Source: Henricia sp. BOLD:AAB3569 (lineage: Eukaryota > Echinodermata > Asteroidea > Spinulosida > Echinasteridae). Taken from it: 64,000 nucleotides of DNA. Both the position numbers and the translations under genes were made by a program. The stretch spans positions 1,736,001-1,800,000 of the forward strand of contig JBBELK010000386.1 in assembly GCA_037783545.1 (NCBI GenBank), read 5' to 3'. Shown in pieces: positions 43,346 through 55,315 of the stretch. The notes under the pieces were generated by a model, which had not been told where the DNA came from, did no database searches, and saw only the letters and a list, made by a program, of their open reading frames with translations. Within the stretch, counting starts at the first letter, position 1. The number at the start of each line of letters is the position of its first letter.

Positions 43346-44778
43346 GAAGAATTTCATTGCAAAACACTATATAGGCCTATCCATTTTTGGCATTTTGAGA
43401 AAACTGCCATTTTGTATTACATGTACAACTGCACTGCAGTCAATGCGAAGTTCCAATAAATAAAACCGTTTTTTGTGGGATATAACACAGTTTGACAATT
43501 ATCCATTTTGCAAAATGTATTTAATTCAAGAGTAAGTTATTTTCAGTCGCATCCTCTGAGTTGTTTTACGAAATATAAATATACTCTTTGTGAAGGCACC
43601 CGACTACTTTGGAATGCGCATGCGCTCCAATGCGCTCAAAATTAGTCTGCGGCTATCTCAACTCGCAGTTTATATTTTATACAACTGATTCAGGGGACAC
43701 GATTCAAAATGGCTTCCCTCATGAATTAGAGAAACACCGCTCGAAAAAAACTTTAAAAGGGCGATTTTCGCGCTCGATTGAAACGACAAGGGCGATAAGG
43801 CAGACCGTATCAGTAACGAACGAGCGCTCTTGAATGACGTATGTGGGGAAATTGTTACTTGCGGCCCGATAGTTTTCCGATTTCCATTAAATGACAAAAA
43901 AGCGACCCTTGCCCTGTGTCGACACACGACTTCATTTTTCATTGAGATAAACGACAATCGCCCGGACCCGGCTGCATTACGAGTGCAAACAACGCCTGCC
44001 GATCTAATGTGATTTTCTGCCCGCCATTTCCAATTAGCGCGCCAATTTGCTCAAGTTTACTTGGGACAAACGGCGGGCTATATCTGGTCTGTGTGGCAAC
44101 TTACGCACGCTGTTTTTAGACCCATTCTTGGAGGCAAAATATGTTTTAATAATTTATATGTTGTAATTTAAAAGCTTCTCGCACAAGCGTCTAGAGGGAA
44201 TTTATTTTTCAGATGCAAACAAGGTTTTTTCTTATAGGATCATATATAGGAAAATATAGGATCGTTGCAAATGATGTATGGTTTCAATTTTTGAACCGCA
44301 TTATAACAAAAATATCCCATGCACTAGATCTCGAAGCAATCTTAAAGATATTTAACTAAGATACTCTGCCTGCTTAAAGGAAGGGACAACACCTGCAAAG
44401 GGTTGCCTAACTCTCTACGCTTCATGTAAGTCGCCATCTTTTGCAGTTCGGCGCTCGGACTTGAGAGGGCGTGGGTCAGGACACAAGAGATTTTTACATA
44501 CTTCACGGCGTATGGGAGTCAGGAAACAAGGCATCAATCTTGACGTCATTCACGCAATCGTTGCATGGTTGACGTCATCATCCCTTTCAGAATTTGAAAT
44601 ACGGCGCAGCACATAGTTGCATTAGTTGCAGAGTTTATCATCAAAATTAATTGGGTTGCCGACGTTGAAAACAAGATTCTCTGATTCTCATGAAGGTTTA
44701 TGCACCGGGCAATACATCGGTAATAATTTGATTAAATTCATCGATAACTTTATAGGCCTACACGCGTTGTCCCTTCTT
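43346..44778. other. Protease intron 2, no feature assigned
   Basis: No exon or RNA gene is recognised. Two isolated TGACGTCA sites occur near 44540 and 44570. Confidence 0.5.
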
Positions 44779-45070
44779 TTAAAGAGAGATTACATTGGGA
44801 AAACTTTTAAAAACAGGAAACAGCAATTATTGTTGATAATTTTCCTTTTAGAAATTTCAGCCACCTATATAGATGCATTTATGCTTCAGAAAACCCTCAA
44901 AATCCATGCACGGTTTTTGTTTTGAATGAATGATAATTTTGTAAAGCACATTTAGTTCGCAATTTCGTCCACAAAGGTATACCATACACGGGAAAAAAAT
45001 CATGTGGCTTTCGTTTTTTTCTTGTCAACTCATGAAGTAAAATTTTGGGTAACTGCAAATGATGTAGGCC
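44779..45070 (+). mobile_element. Family A TTAA element
   Basis: TTAA-AGAGAGATTACATTGGG start, then GAAATTTCAGCCAC, ATCCATGCACGGTTTTTG, TTGTCAACTCATGAAGTAAA and GGGTAACTGCAAATGATGTA. Confidence 0.7.
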
Positions 45071-45679
45071 TATTTGGGCTTTAATTCGGGTTTTTTTTAT
45101 CTGGGAGAAAATGAGAATTTCACAAAGCCGACACGACACATGCTCTCTAAAATAGGGGTTATCTCTTTGAACAACTACACCGGAAAATCCAAGGCTGACT
45201 CGCACCTTTCTCCGTTTGTTTTCCATAATTGCTTCCCGAAACGTCGACGAGCGAACTAACTCAAAGCTATTTGTTTTCACTCTATTTGACATTTATGAGA
45301 TATTTTCTATAATAGACCGCCTGATACAATGTTAGCGGCACTCACGCGAGAACAATGTCCAGCGTTTACCTAAGCTATAAGGCCGCTGTTATCGCGAGTA
45401 CTTTGGTGTTGCCACGCAGTATAAACCGTTTCATATCCGCGGTTGCGCTTAGGCCTAAACATATACCATTAACTACTTCAATGCAAAGAATACTATATTT
45501 TGAATAATACTTTGACGAGTTTAGTTAATTTCATTTTGACTTAATGGGTCGGAGGAGGGTTTCGTGCGATGGTGTTGAAACAAATTGCTCATAAACTGCA
45601 CTCGGATGGAATGTGTGTACTTCAGTCTTTCGCAAAGCATTTCTTAAAATCATTTTGCAAATGAACTTTTATTACGAAT
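45071..45679. other. Protease intron 2, no feature seen
   Basis: No exon, RNA gene or repeat is recognised. Confidence 0.5.
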
Positions 45680-46005
45680 TCCTGCAGGAACAACAGTATT
45701 ACATAACTAAAGAATAATGTTGATAAACTGCCTTAATTGTGGAAATTTCAGCCACATAGATGCAGTAATACTTCATAAAACCTTAAAAATCTATGCATGG
45801 TTTTTGTGTTGAATGAATGATAAACCAATCGTTTATAAACGAGTTTTTTAAAAGCACCTTAAGTTGGCAATTTCTTACATAAAGGTATCATTTTACACGG
45901 AAAAATCATGTAGTGTTCGTTACCATTGCTATCAATACATTTAGTCGGGTTTTTCTTGTCAACTCATGAAGTAACATATTGGGTAACTGCAATCGATGTA
46001 ATGGG
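45680..46005 (+). mobile_element. Family A element
   Basis: AACAACAGTATTACATAACT, AATGTTGATAAACTGCCTT, AATTTCAGCCACATAGATGC, TTGGCAATTTCTTACA, GTTACCATTGCTATCAAT, GGGTAACTGCAATCGATG in order. The left TTAA end is not intact. Confidence 0.65.
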
Positions 46006-46071
46006 TTTGAAAGAGCTAAGAAAACGATTTCTGAAATATGATGCAGTTTGCTTTATTCACTTTGCAGTTTA

Positions 46072-46292
46072 GAAAGTCACATACTATGTTATTATTGCTA
46101 CGTGGTGCACGCCAATGCCTATAGCAACCAACAGTCTAGTAGCTTTACTACGGTGAACACGATTGATTCTGTCGCGTGCACCACATAGAGATGGAAATTT
46201 AGTCTGGTCACCTGAATATACTTAGTGTACATGTGAAAGAAAGTACGTCAATACACCAGACGCTTTTCGTGTGAAACTTGCAAAAGGCTAAT
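46072..46292 (-). mobile_element. Family D element, inverted
   Basis: Ends with CTTGCAAAAGGCTAAT, the family D left terminus on the minus strand. CGTGGTGCACGCCAATGCC and AGTCTGGTCACCTGAATA are internal. Confidence 0.6.
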
Positions 46293-46639
46293 GACTTCAT
46301 CCCTTGCAGCATATGGTGTTTTCTAATTCTTAAAACAAATTACGGAAATTGCTCCGTAGGTTGAAGCTGAAAAGGTACCCCTTCTGCACGAGTATGGAGT
46401 TTCATTCAAAGTAATGCCATCTTAATTCTTAAAGGATATGACGGAAGACGAACGGGGGTTATCGTCTATAACGACTTTGCTGTACGACCAGCACCTTATT
46501 TCCGGGGTCTAAGAAGCTAATCTTCTCAAACAAGAACCCGACACCCTCTGTCATTCAAGACGATTTACATTCATTAACCACGGAGATTCCCGTGTTTAAT
46601 AAATGTCTAACTTCTACTCTGAGAAAAGTCACATCCGAG
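46293..46639. other. Protease intron 2, no feature seen
   Basis: No exon, RNA gene or repeat is recognised. Confidence 0.5.
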
Positions 46640-46860
46640 GTTGAAGGAGATTGTCCAGATTTTTTTCTTCAGAAAATGGATTTCGTTCTGACCAAACAAT
46701 CATATAAAATATCTCCTCAAAATACTATTCATATAGAGAGAAAACAGGAAATTTGCACATGGAAGCAAATAATATGGATTCATAGCGCAACATTTCACAT
46801 TGGTAACGACACAAATATGACAATGATATGGATGTGCCGTCGGGGTTCGTTAGTTTGGTC
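46640..46860 (+). mobile_element. Family B element, degenerate
   Basis: GAAGGAGATTGTCCAGATTT start, GAAAATGGATTTCGTTCTG, ATATAAAATATCTCC and GAAATTTGCACATGGAAGC. Confidence 0.5.
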
Positions 46861-47144
46861 ATTTTTCCATTTTGGTTTTTTCATTTTTCACTAACATTAA
46901 CAGAACTAAATGTGGAAGTGAATAAGGACAAGATTTTGAAAAAACAATCTGTCGCAAATTGCATCGCTCAATCAGGTCAACAACTGTGATGCATTTTGAA
47001 AAGTGGCATCGCAGATTGTCACAAACGCGTCGCATTTTGCGATGCTATACAGGGGAAACCGTTCACTGTTAACCAAAATCTCAACATCCATGGGAAAAAT
47101 GGGGGATGGGTGAGGGGCGGGATGGGCGGTGGGGGCCGGGGGGA

Positions 47145-47425
47145 TTGTGGCAATGGTAACCGTTGTGGGTACCATTTTTCTCGTGTAAAATTGTACCTTT
47201 TGGGGAGAAATTGCCAACTGAAGGTGCTGGTTTTTTTTTAACAAATCGTTTGCAATTTTTGTTTACCATTCATTAAAAAAAAAACCACATGCATTGATTT
47301 GTAAGGTTTTCTGAAGTATTACTGCATCTATGTGGCTGAAATTTGTACAAGGTATAGTTTATCAACATTATTCTTCAGTTATGTAATGCTGTTGTTCCTG
47401 TTTTAAAACGTTTTCCAATCATGTA
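47145..47425 (-). mobile_element. Family A element, inverted
   Basis: Inverted GGTAACCGTTGTGGGTACC, GGGGAGAAATTGCCAACTGA, ATCTATGTGGCTGAAATTTG, CAACATTATTCTTCAG, GTAATGCTGTTGTTCCTG, ending AATCATGTAAGATCTGTC. Confidence 0.65.
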
Positions 47426-47910
47426 AGATCTGTCTAACCTCACTGCAGCGCGCAGGTTGTCGTATATTTGTACATTATCAGTGTTCTTATATTGATCACG
47501 ATTCTGCAACGAAACAAACAGACCTTCAGCATCGTCATCAGTCACGTGACCTTCTTGCGTCATCGATTATGAGGGGGCGATTAAAATTACAAGTGATTTT
47601 CTGAATGGTGAAATTTAATCTGCTTTTTAATGATGCTACACATGGTTTGTGTTCTAAAGAGGTTTTTCCTGCGTGCTCGTTCATAATGAGGAATTTCCAC
47701 GAAACGTTGGACATGAAATTTACCAAAATAGCTCGAAAATTACAAATATGTAAGTTATGGTTATTCTCTGTTCGTAAATTTGTTTTCTCTCATTTCATAT
47801 TTAACGAACGCAATATGTCTGGTATGATGCTTATAACCACCATTAAAATGAATCAACCAAACATTGGATAAAAAAGAACACATATGGGCCTTTAAGTTTC
47901 GAATCCGAAA

Positions 47911-48220
47911 CCTCTGACATACCAGGCAGATGCTCTGCCAGCTGAGCTATGAGGCACAGTGGTATACTCTCTCAGGTTTCCCCCTAAGACCTCCGACACA
48001 TCGGGCAGATGCTCTGTCAGCTAAGCTGAGGCACAGTGGTATACGCCCTCGGGTTTCCCTCAAGACTTATGACACACCGGGCAGATGCTCTACTAGCTGA
48101 GCTATAAGACACGGTATGGTATACACCCTCAGGTTTCCCCCAAGATTTCTCATACACCAGGCAAATGCTCTACCAGCCGAGCTATGAGGCACAGTGGTGT
48201 ACTCCCTCTGGTTTTCCCTA
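47911..48220 (-). repeat. Four tandem tRNA-like units (~79 bp each)
   Basis: Units start near 47911, 47990, 48065 and 48145. On the minus strand each reads roughly GCCTCATAGCTCAGCTGGCA, GAGCATCTGCC(T/C)GGT, a pol III A-box and D arm. A long AAACCTGAGAGAGTATACC-like linker follows. Only the unit nearest 47899 is followed by a B-box/T-arm (GTTTCGGATTCGAAAC). Acceptor stems do not pair, so these are not working tRNA genes. They are a tandem array of tRNA-derived heads. Confidence 0.8.
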
Positions 48221-49986
48221 CAAACCACACGTTTCTGTCGGTGTTGCATGGGCGCGCATTAAGTAACGAACGCAATACATGTACATGTACATGGTATGGT
48301 GCCCAATCACAACAGGGGCAGGGGCAGGTTTTCAGATTTAAATGATGTGGCAATGGATCCACAAAGTGCCTACTCGTGCTTGACGCACGGTGACAATGTG
48401 ACTGCCCCGTCATGGCCGCCTATGCAAGGGGTCTATTCGATTTGTTACTCTCAATGTCAGAAGACACATATTAGTCCATTCTTTCCACACCGAAAATGGT
48501 CTTGGCACAAACATTTAAAGATAGATTTTTATTTCAAATAAACATTGAACGGCCACTGACACACGCTTCCTATCATGATTTTTACCCCGTGTTTAGCAAG
48601 GTTGTAAACCAATGGTGACATGTTTGTTTTTCATTTCCATTTAGATGGATTCTGTCCCCAGTCACGAGCTATATTTACACAATACGTGGTATTTTTGTCT
48701 GTTTTGGGTATAGGCAAAGTCTATTTTAAAGGGGCTTCTGAAGTAGTATTGTTATTAAAGAAGCGTGCCCAGATTTTCTGGAAATTTGATCGCAAAAACC
48801 AGTATAAATCGCCAGTCTAACGAAACAGCGCCACCAACAACACAAATAGTCAGGTGCATCATGAGCGCTGTGTAGTAATTCGCGTAAATAAAGCCAGGCT
48901 GCTTTGTGCCAAAAATTTTCAAATTCGAAACCGTTCTCAATTTGTATGCAGACGCAGATGTGGCTGTGTGTTCATAACTGTTCAACACCATGCAGTCCGC
49001 TCCCGATAACTGCAGCAATTTGCCACAATTCCAGTTTCAATTACTTTTCTGCCGTGTGTTATTATAGTTAACTTAACACAAAAACCATGCATGGATTTGA
49101 CAGGTTTCCTGAAACATTGATGCATCTATGCAGCTAAAATGTCTGCATGCTAGGTTCACCAACATTCGTTTTTAGATATGGTGCGCCCTTATTTCAAGAA
49201 TCCGTAAAAAGGTTTATCTTGCAAGTGATACATTGAACATTTAAAGAAAATTTGGAACACTTAAATAATCTGGTACCTTTTCAATCAGTAGTGTGCATTC
49301 TACAGAACTGAATCAGGGGACCCGTTTGAAAATTGCTTCCAAATGGGAATAAGAATCCCAAATGTCAAATTCCCCAATTTTGACAATTTTCAGTAGAACA
49401 CGCTATATATGTACCCCAGCATTTACAGAAAGTACCAAACAGCAAATAATCAATATTGCTTTTGAGATGGTATTTTGGTCCATTTAACTGATTTCCTGCC
49501 AGCTGTGTGAATATCTGCAGGTTGTTGTGAGTTACTGACATGTAGATATATTAGACGGATGGGAATACCCAACTCCCACAGCAATAATGGCCAGCCTAGG
49601 CTTACACCTGTACCGTCTGGCGTCCGCAGACGCCTTTTGGTGGCGGGAAATGAATGGCATTTGCACTGTGATTGAAAACGATTGAGTGGGTTGGGGATGG
49701 CAAGGGAGCATAACTCATCATTTGCAGTTATATACCTAACATTTTACTTCACGAGTGGACAAGAAAAACCCGACTAAAGCTGGTTTCACACAGTCCGTTT
49801 TTGTCTTCAGTTGTCACTGGGGACTACCAATGATGAATGGTTTCCACCTGTTGTGCTGCAAATCTGACAACGATATAATCGTTGGACATTTTCAAAATTA
49901 TGGTTGGTCCATTCTCTTTGGGGAATAAAAAATTGACCACAGAATTGAGCCCTGTCTTATTTTCACACTGGAAATGATGGCAATTC
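48221..49986. other. Protease intron 2, no major feature
   Basis: A family B start (GAAGCGTGCCCAGATTTTCT) occurs alone near 48760. No exon or RNA gene is recognised in 1.8 kb. Confidence 0.5.
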
Positions 49987-50325
49987 TATTCTTGGGTTTC
50001 ACTTGGCTTGACAACCGGTTGCTATACGCCATTACTGTGTCCATACTATGGCACGCCAAAGCGAAAAATAATTCAACACTGATAATTTAATGTTGACCCA
50101 TATTTTCGAAAATGTTGCGCAAGAAAATAAAAGTTGGCATGACTTTTAAATGTTGATAGACTGTTTGAAACTGGCATACCGTGCTTTTGTTGGCAAATTT
50201 TTAAAAATGTTGAGACTTGTTTTTGAGGGTTGATGGCAAAATTATCAGTGTTTAATTATTTCCGCTTTGGCGTGCCATAGTATGGAAACAGTAATGGCGG
50301 ATATGATAGTTGTTGACGTCCAATT
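49987..50325. mobile_element. Family F fold-back element, near complete
   Basis: Arms of about 75 bp: TATTCTTGGGTTTCACTTGG, CGCCATTACTGTGTCCATAC, GGCACGCCAAAGCG, TAATTCAACACTGATAATT on the left, mirrored by AAATTATCAGTG, CGCTTTGGCGTGCC, TATGGAAACAGTAATGGCGG on the right. The centre holds TGTTGCGCAAGAAAATAAAAG. It is non-coding. Confidence 0.75.
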
Positions 50326-50671
50326 GCACACGGAACATGATTTGATGCCACATGTTCATTTTAGAAACGATTATTTTTACCAAACGCAGACATACGTCCG
50401 TTTTATATAGAATGTGCGCTCGTGACGAGGTTGGGATGTATTGGTCTCATTTTCTAGTAAATATCATGTAGGCTGCAGGTGCAGGTGACGCTTGCCTACA
50501 AATCTTGTCAGTAGCCTATATATATCCGGGTTAATCGAAGGGTATTTGTCATGGGAGATGTGCCGTGCAGGGAATAATTATTGGTATAGGTGATGTCCCT
50601 TGCCTACAGCTGTAGATATATAGATGCAGACTTTTAATCGTGTCCGATGAACCAGTTCTGGCAAAATTATT
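50326..50671. other. Protease intron 2, no feature seen
   Basis: No exon, RNA gene or repeat is recognised. Confidence 0.5.
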
Positions 50672-51006
50672 TTAAAGACAGATTACAAGATTGCAAAACT
50701 CTTAAAAACGGGAAAAACAGCATTACAGAACTAAACATAATGTTGATAAACTGCCTTGTAGAAATTTCAGCCACATAGATGCAGTAATACTTCAGAAAAC
50801 CTGAAACAATTTGGCGCGGATTTTGTGTATGAGTGAATTGTAAAAACTTGTCTGCAGACACCTTCAGTTGGCAATTTCTCCCATAAAGGTACCATTTTAC
50901 ACGGGCAACAAATCTTGTGGTGTTTGTTACCATTGCTATCAACACTTTTATTCGGATTTCTCTTGTCAACTCTTGTCAAATTTTGGGTAAGTGCAAATGG
51001 CTTTAA
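50672..51006 (+). mobile_element. Family A TTAA element next to protease exon 3
   Basis: TTAA-AGACAGATTACAAGATTG start, all family blocks present, ends GGTAAGTGCAAATGGCTTTAA. Its right end is 69 bases before the exon 3 acceptor, so it occupies the likely branch-point neighbourhood. Confidence 0.75.
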
Positions 51007-51075
51007 TATTTTTTGACACTCAAAATCCTGTATACAGGTTTTAATGTTTGAAATTGTTTTGTCTTATTTTCACAG

Positions 51076-51262
51076 AGACGTGCGGAATGCACGGGAACGC
51101 GGCCTACAGCGTGTCCAAGCGGGTTGTCCTGGGTCATGAGGCGGCCGAGGGCCGGTGGCCATGGTTGGTGCAACTAGAAGTCATAGACGCGAAACAGCCG
51201 TACTGCGGTGGAACTTTACTTAATAGTGAATTCGTGCTTACGGCTGCACATTGTTTCGACAG
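51076..51262 (+). CDS. Secreted S1A serine protease, exon 3 (activation site and catalytic His)
   Basis: Acceptor ttattttcacag; the exon supplies AG to complete Glu164, then 61 codons, then AG of Arg226. It encodes TCGMHGN, whose Cys166 should disulphide-bond to the catalytic domain. The activation site is SVSKR/VVLGHEA (cleavage after Arg179, trypsin-like), followed by WPWLVQLEV, and YCGGTLLNSEFVLTAAHC holds catalytic His222. The donor ACAG/GTGATT is phase 2. Cleavage would free the Val180 amino group for the usual zymogen salt bridge. Confidence 0.95.
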
Positions 51263-52577
51263 GTGATTATGGACATTTGTTTTGTACACAAATATAATGG
51301 GGCCTGCCAGGCCGACTGGGCTTGCCCTGGAACATCTGGATCAAGCTTTTATTGGGACTCAAAGGTGATTTTTGTTTTGCCATTAGGAATGGTACATTAA
51401 CAAAAAATCGCTTTTAAAGCTTTTCTGATACATTAGACAGATTACATGATTTGATTTTTTTTTTTTAAAGCCATGCACCGAGAAGCCATATAACTGCTCC
51501 AACACCACGTTTTTTTTACCCACTGAAAGCAATATGCCGCCCCCAACAAAATGGCGATGCATGCGGTGGCTTTACGTCGACCAGCGGGTAATGATCCATC
51601 CAGTTTTTTTGTAGAGATCAGTGGTAACACACGTAATCACTTCGTCACGACGGTACCCGAGGCGAAAGGGACACATTACAATGTTTGCAACAGTTCACAC
51701 AATATTGGGAAAATATCTCGTTTCACAAACTTGCTTTGCACCCGAAATGCCATTTGTACGCAGTATGTGCCTTGTTATTCCCTAGTCGAAGTGTGCGTAT
51801 AGCGCTGCGCAGAATGCAAATTAAAAACTCGATGAAATCGTGACGTTTATTACAGCGCACGTTTTACCATTAAAGGAACACCCCGGCCTTTTTCACAACG
51901 ACCATCAAAAAAGTATTGTCAATGCTGCTACATCACTAAATCATGTAAACAGTAGGCCGGTGTGTACCTTTAAGTGTTTGAGTTTCAAATCGTGTAATTG
52001 GACACCTTGTCAGCTTTTAGAATGATGAAAAAAACAACCCTATCGATATGTTTCGAGAGTTCAAAACCACTTAATCAAATGAACAGGCAACGCGCAATAA
52101 CAGAAACGCGATACGTAGCTCGATACAGACAGTTTCTAAAGTCTCGAAAGGGAGTCGATTTGAATTTCCAATAACACAAAATTTGCAAGGCGATGTTTAT
52201 ACCACAAACGCATGTCGAAAGAAAGTTTCTATTGTCACATCACAGAAAGTAGTATACCAGTGCGGTGTGAATTGCGGACGTGGGAGCGATAATTCAATAC
52301 ATGTATGCATGAGGGCGCTCTAGTCTGGCCATCGTGGGGCTATTTCGCCGGCGGATGTATCCGGACGTCGATAGTAACGAAATCGCGCGCGAGGACAAAT
52401 TACCGCCCGAGTGCCAAAAATCGTTTGTTCCGTATCGATTTCGGGTATTCCGTGTATCGTACCTCGATTTGAATTGGTAAACAGTATGTAGTTCGTACAC
52501 ACAAACACGTTCACTCTTTAAATAAAATAAATGGCTTTATAAAGGGCACGCTTAAAAGCTTCAATATCGTTTTCTCC
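51263..52577. other. Protease intron 3, 5' part
   Basis: No exon, RNA gene or recognised repeat. A GAATG-poor, CpG-containing patch near 51540-51660 has short open frames only. Confidence 0.5.
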
Positions 52578-52944
52578 TTAAAGGAGCGTGACCAGAGTTT
52601 CTGGAAAACAGTTTTCGATGTAACTTACCAATATTATCAAGTAACTCCCATACACACCTCCCATGTCCCAAAAACCCGAAAACATTCGCAATTTCCAGTA
52701 AAAAATTTAACAAAACTATCGAGTCGGCTTTCAGCGGATAAACATTGATACTGGAAAATTAGTTTACAAATAATCGGTGGATTTTCGACGATATCCTCGG
52801 AAATATGCGGCCTAGAAGCGCGGGAGTTTCAGTTTCGTAATCAGAAAAATATAACGGATGTTATGATATAAAAATCTCATGACCCATAAGGTAAGTCCCG
52901 GGGAGTTATGGGTAAAAAAAAGTGATCTGGTCACACTCCTTTAA
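52578..52944. mobile_element. Family B TTAA element, best copy
   Basis: TTAA-AGGAGCGTGACCAGAGTTT at the left and GATCTGGTCACACTCCTTTAA at the right: near-perfect inverted ends flanked by TTAA. The body is shared with 25467 and 32305. No ORF. Confidence 0.8.
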
Positions 52945-52974
52945 AGGCAGAGGCTCGTCAATAACGTTTGCCAT

Positions 52975-53225
52975 CAACCCTGGAAAAACAAGTCTCAACA
53001 TTTTAAAAAACTTGCCAACAAAAGCACGGTACGCCGATTTCAAACAGTCTATCAACATTTAAAAGTCATGCCAACCTTTTTTTTTCTTGCGCAACATTTG
53101 CGAAAATAATGCGTCAACATGAAATTATAAGCGTTGAATTATTTTTCGCTTTGGCGTGCCATAGTATGGACACAGTAATGGCGGATAGCAACCGTTGTCA
53201 AGCCAAGTGAAACCCAAGAATACAT
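52975..53225. mobile_element. Family F element, right half
   Basis: GCCATCAACCCTGGAAAAAC, CAAGTCTCAACATTTT, GCGCAACATTTGCG, CGCTTTGGCGTGCCATAGTA, GACACAGTAATGGCGGATAG and GTGAAACCCAAGAATAC in order. Confidence 0.65.
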
Positions 53226-53680
53226 AAATGAAGCAATGTTTTAGAAAAGCTTTAAAAACGATACTTTTTTTATGTACCATTTATAGCTTTCGCGTATTTC
53301 CAACAAAGTAACATTGAGGGCACTATTCAATTTTAATGGAAGCGATTGTGGAATCATTATTTGACTCGTACCCAGAGTCCTGTAGAACGGGGCGTTGGTA
53401 AAGTACGCCCTCTAGCTTTGTCATAAATCTGTGCTCCAGTGTTTTTCTATAATGTCCGCGCATGTTTTCGTACTTGCAATTTAATACCGCTTGGTTACCA
53501 GATGACGTCATAACATGCAGAGAACCGCTCGCAAGCACGCGTAAACTAGTAGTGGCGGGCACCGGGGCAGACACGAGTATAACGTGATGGCAAATCGAAC
53601 GTTATGGCAAATCGAACGTATGGTGTAGGTTAATGTTACACGTGTAAGCTAATCGAACGCACTTATTGTCTTTGTCGCAG

Positions 53681-53967
53681 ACACGAGCCGAACGACGTGG
53701 TCGTGATCTTAGGAGACAGGGATCGCTCCACGAAGGAAGGCACGGAGCAGCGATTTCGCATTGACTGCGTGTATGTTCACGAGGACTACATCCCGAAAGG
53801 AGACTACAAGGATGATATCGCCCTCATACGGCTGAAAACGCAGAGGAAGACGGTCAAGATGGGTGCGGGCGTGCAGCCGGCCTGCTTGCCGCCGAGGCAG
53901 CGCGCTGGGGACACCGACTTGTTTAAGACTGGGGATAAATGCCTGGTTGTCGGATGGGGATTTACAG
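53681..53967 (+). CDS. Secreted S1A serine protease, exon 4 (catalytic Asp)
   Basis: Acceptor ttgtcgcag; the first A completes Arg226. Ninety-five codons follow: HEPNDVVVILGDRDRS, the calcium-loop-like region, CVYVHEDYIPKGDYKDDIALI with catalytic Asp271 directly before Ile, then GVQPACLPP (partner Cys of the pro-region bridge) and GDKCLVVGWGFT. It ends in phase 1 at ACAG/GTTCGG, a weak donor. The frame and the GAT codon formed with exon 5 support it. Confidence 0.93.
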
Positions 53968-53976
53968 GTTCGGAAA

Positions 53977-54055
53977 TATTTATTTATTTATATATTTATT
54001 TGTTTATTTATTTTTTAGTTATTGATGTTATTTTCTTTTCTTTTCTTTTTACTTT
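53977..54055 (+). repeat. (TTTA)n and (TTTTC)n low-complexity run
   Basis: TATTTATTTATATATTTATT grading into TTTTCTTTTCTTTTCTTTTT, just after the exon 4 donor. Confidence 0.75.
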
Positions 54056-54495
54056 TTCCCTATTTAGCTGTAAATGTCACGATTCTTTCGACTGGCATCA
54101 ATCGATAACGTATAGGTTACTCTTAACAAAATACATAAAATAAAATTTAAAAAATTTAAAAGTAATGCTATATTTTCTTGAAATTAATTCATTATCAGAA
54201 CAGAAGTTTGTTGAAGCTTATGTTTTTTTTTTCAAGATAGCGTCGGCGGCCATTTTGGGAAAAAAGTGCTATAAAAGTTAGCTGTAACTTTTGGGAGGTG
54301 TATTGACAAATTATCACGTTTTTTGGTTTTTTTTTAATTGTCCTTTTTCATCAGATTCATCAAGAAAACAAGCGATGGTAAACGGTCGTTCATGTCTCAT
54401 TTGAAAGCGAATAACTTTTGTTTCTAGAAAAATATCAATTCAAGAAAACAACTTTTTCCCCAAAATGCTACACCCAAAACGCACTGACAATGGAT

Positions 54496-54698
54496 ACCTG
54501 TTCGGAGTTTTCTGCACACACTGGAACTAGCATATTATCAAGAATTGGTACAGCGGACATTTGACATGTATAGATTGGTTCCCGCTAGAGGTGGCATTCC
54601 GCAATAAGCTATAGGATTGGGAACCGGTCTATACATGTAAAAGGTCCGCTGTACCAATTTATGCTAATTCCATTGTGTGCGGAAAACCCCCAACAGGT
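54496..54698. mobile_element. Inverted-repeat element, ~75-bp arms
   Basis: Outer ACCTGTTCGGAGTTTTCTGC / GGAAAACCCCCAACAGGT and inner AATTGGTACAGCGGAC / GTCCGCTGTACCAATT arms flank a CTATAGGATTGGGAACC centre. An 8-base insertion (TTATCAAG) in the left arm shows it is no longer perfect. Confidence 0.65.
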
Positions 54699-55315
54699 CT
54701 ATAAGCTTTAAGAAGTTGATCAGATTGTTTTCTTTAAAATGACCCATCAAGCATCGGTAAGGTTAGATTTGATGGAAAAACCCAAATTTAGAGTGAGAAA
54801 AATGTATGATTTTGTGAGGAAACACTTGGGAATTGTTCAGCCTGCTTCATATGTTTTGTACACAAAGTCTGAATCCATGATCTAAATTCTTTCCCACAAA
54901 ACATAATTGAATTTTTAAAGATTTGTTTTCAAATATTAATGGTCAACTTCTCAATTCTTACCAGCAAAAAAATAAACGCTCAAAATGCAAATTCGAATCA
55001 GCCTACCTTGATTAAAATCACTAGAATCTTCTTCAGTCTGGGTATTTGTCTATACTTTTCCGACTTCGGTTGGCGGAGCTTGCGTCTCTTGCATGCCTTG
55101 TGTGTCAATATCTGGATGACCAACAAAGTCCGAATTTCCCGGAGTGGTTATATATCCTCACGCTCGTACCGGAGACTTCAAAGTGATCTCAATGCGTCAA
55201 TAATAATTTCAAATCACTGCCAAATGCATTTTGACGAGGGGAACCAAAGTTTTAAACGGCGTCCCGCTCACTGCCAAAACTGCAAGGTGCCACATGTTGC
55301 ACAGTCAGTGAAACA
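54699..55315. other. Protease intron 4, no feature seen
   Basis: An open frame of 126 codons here has no recognisable domain or splice context, and I do not call it a gene. Confidence 0.5.

Noticed and set aside
47911..48220. Cluster of functional tRNA genes
   Set aside because: Acceptor stems do not pair and three of four units lack a B-box.
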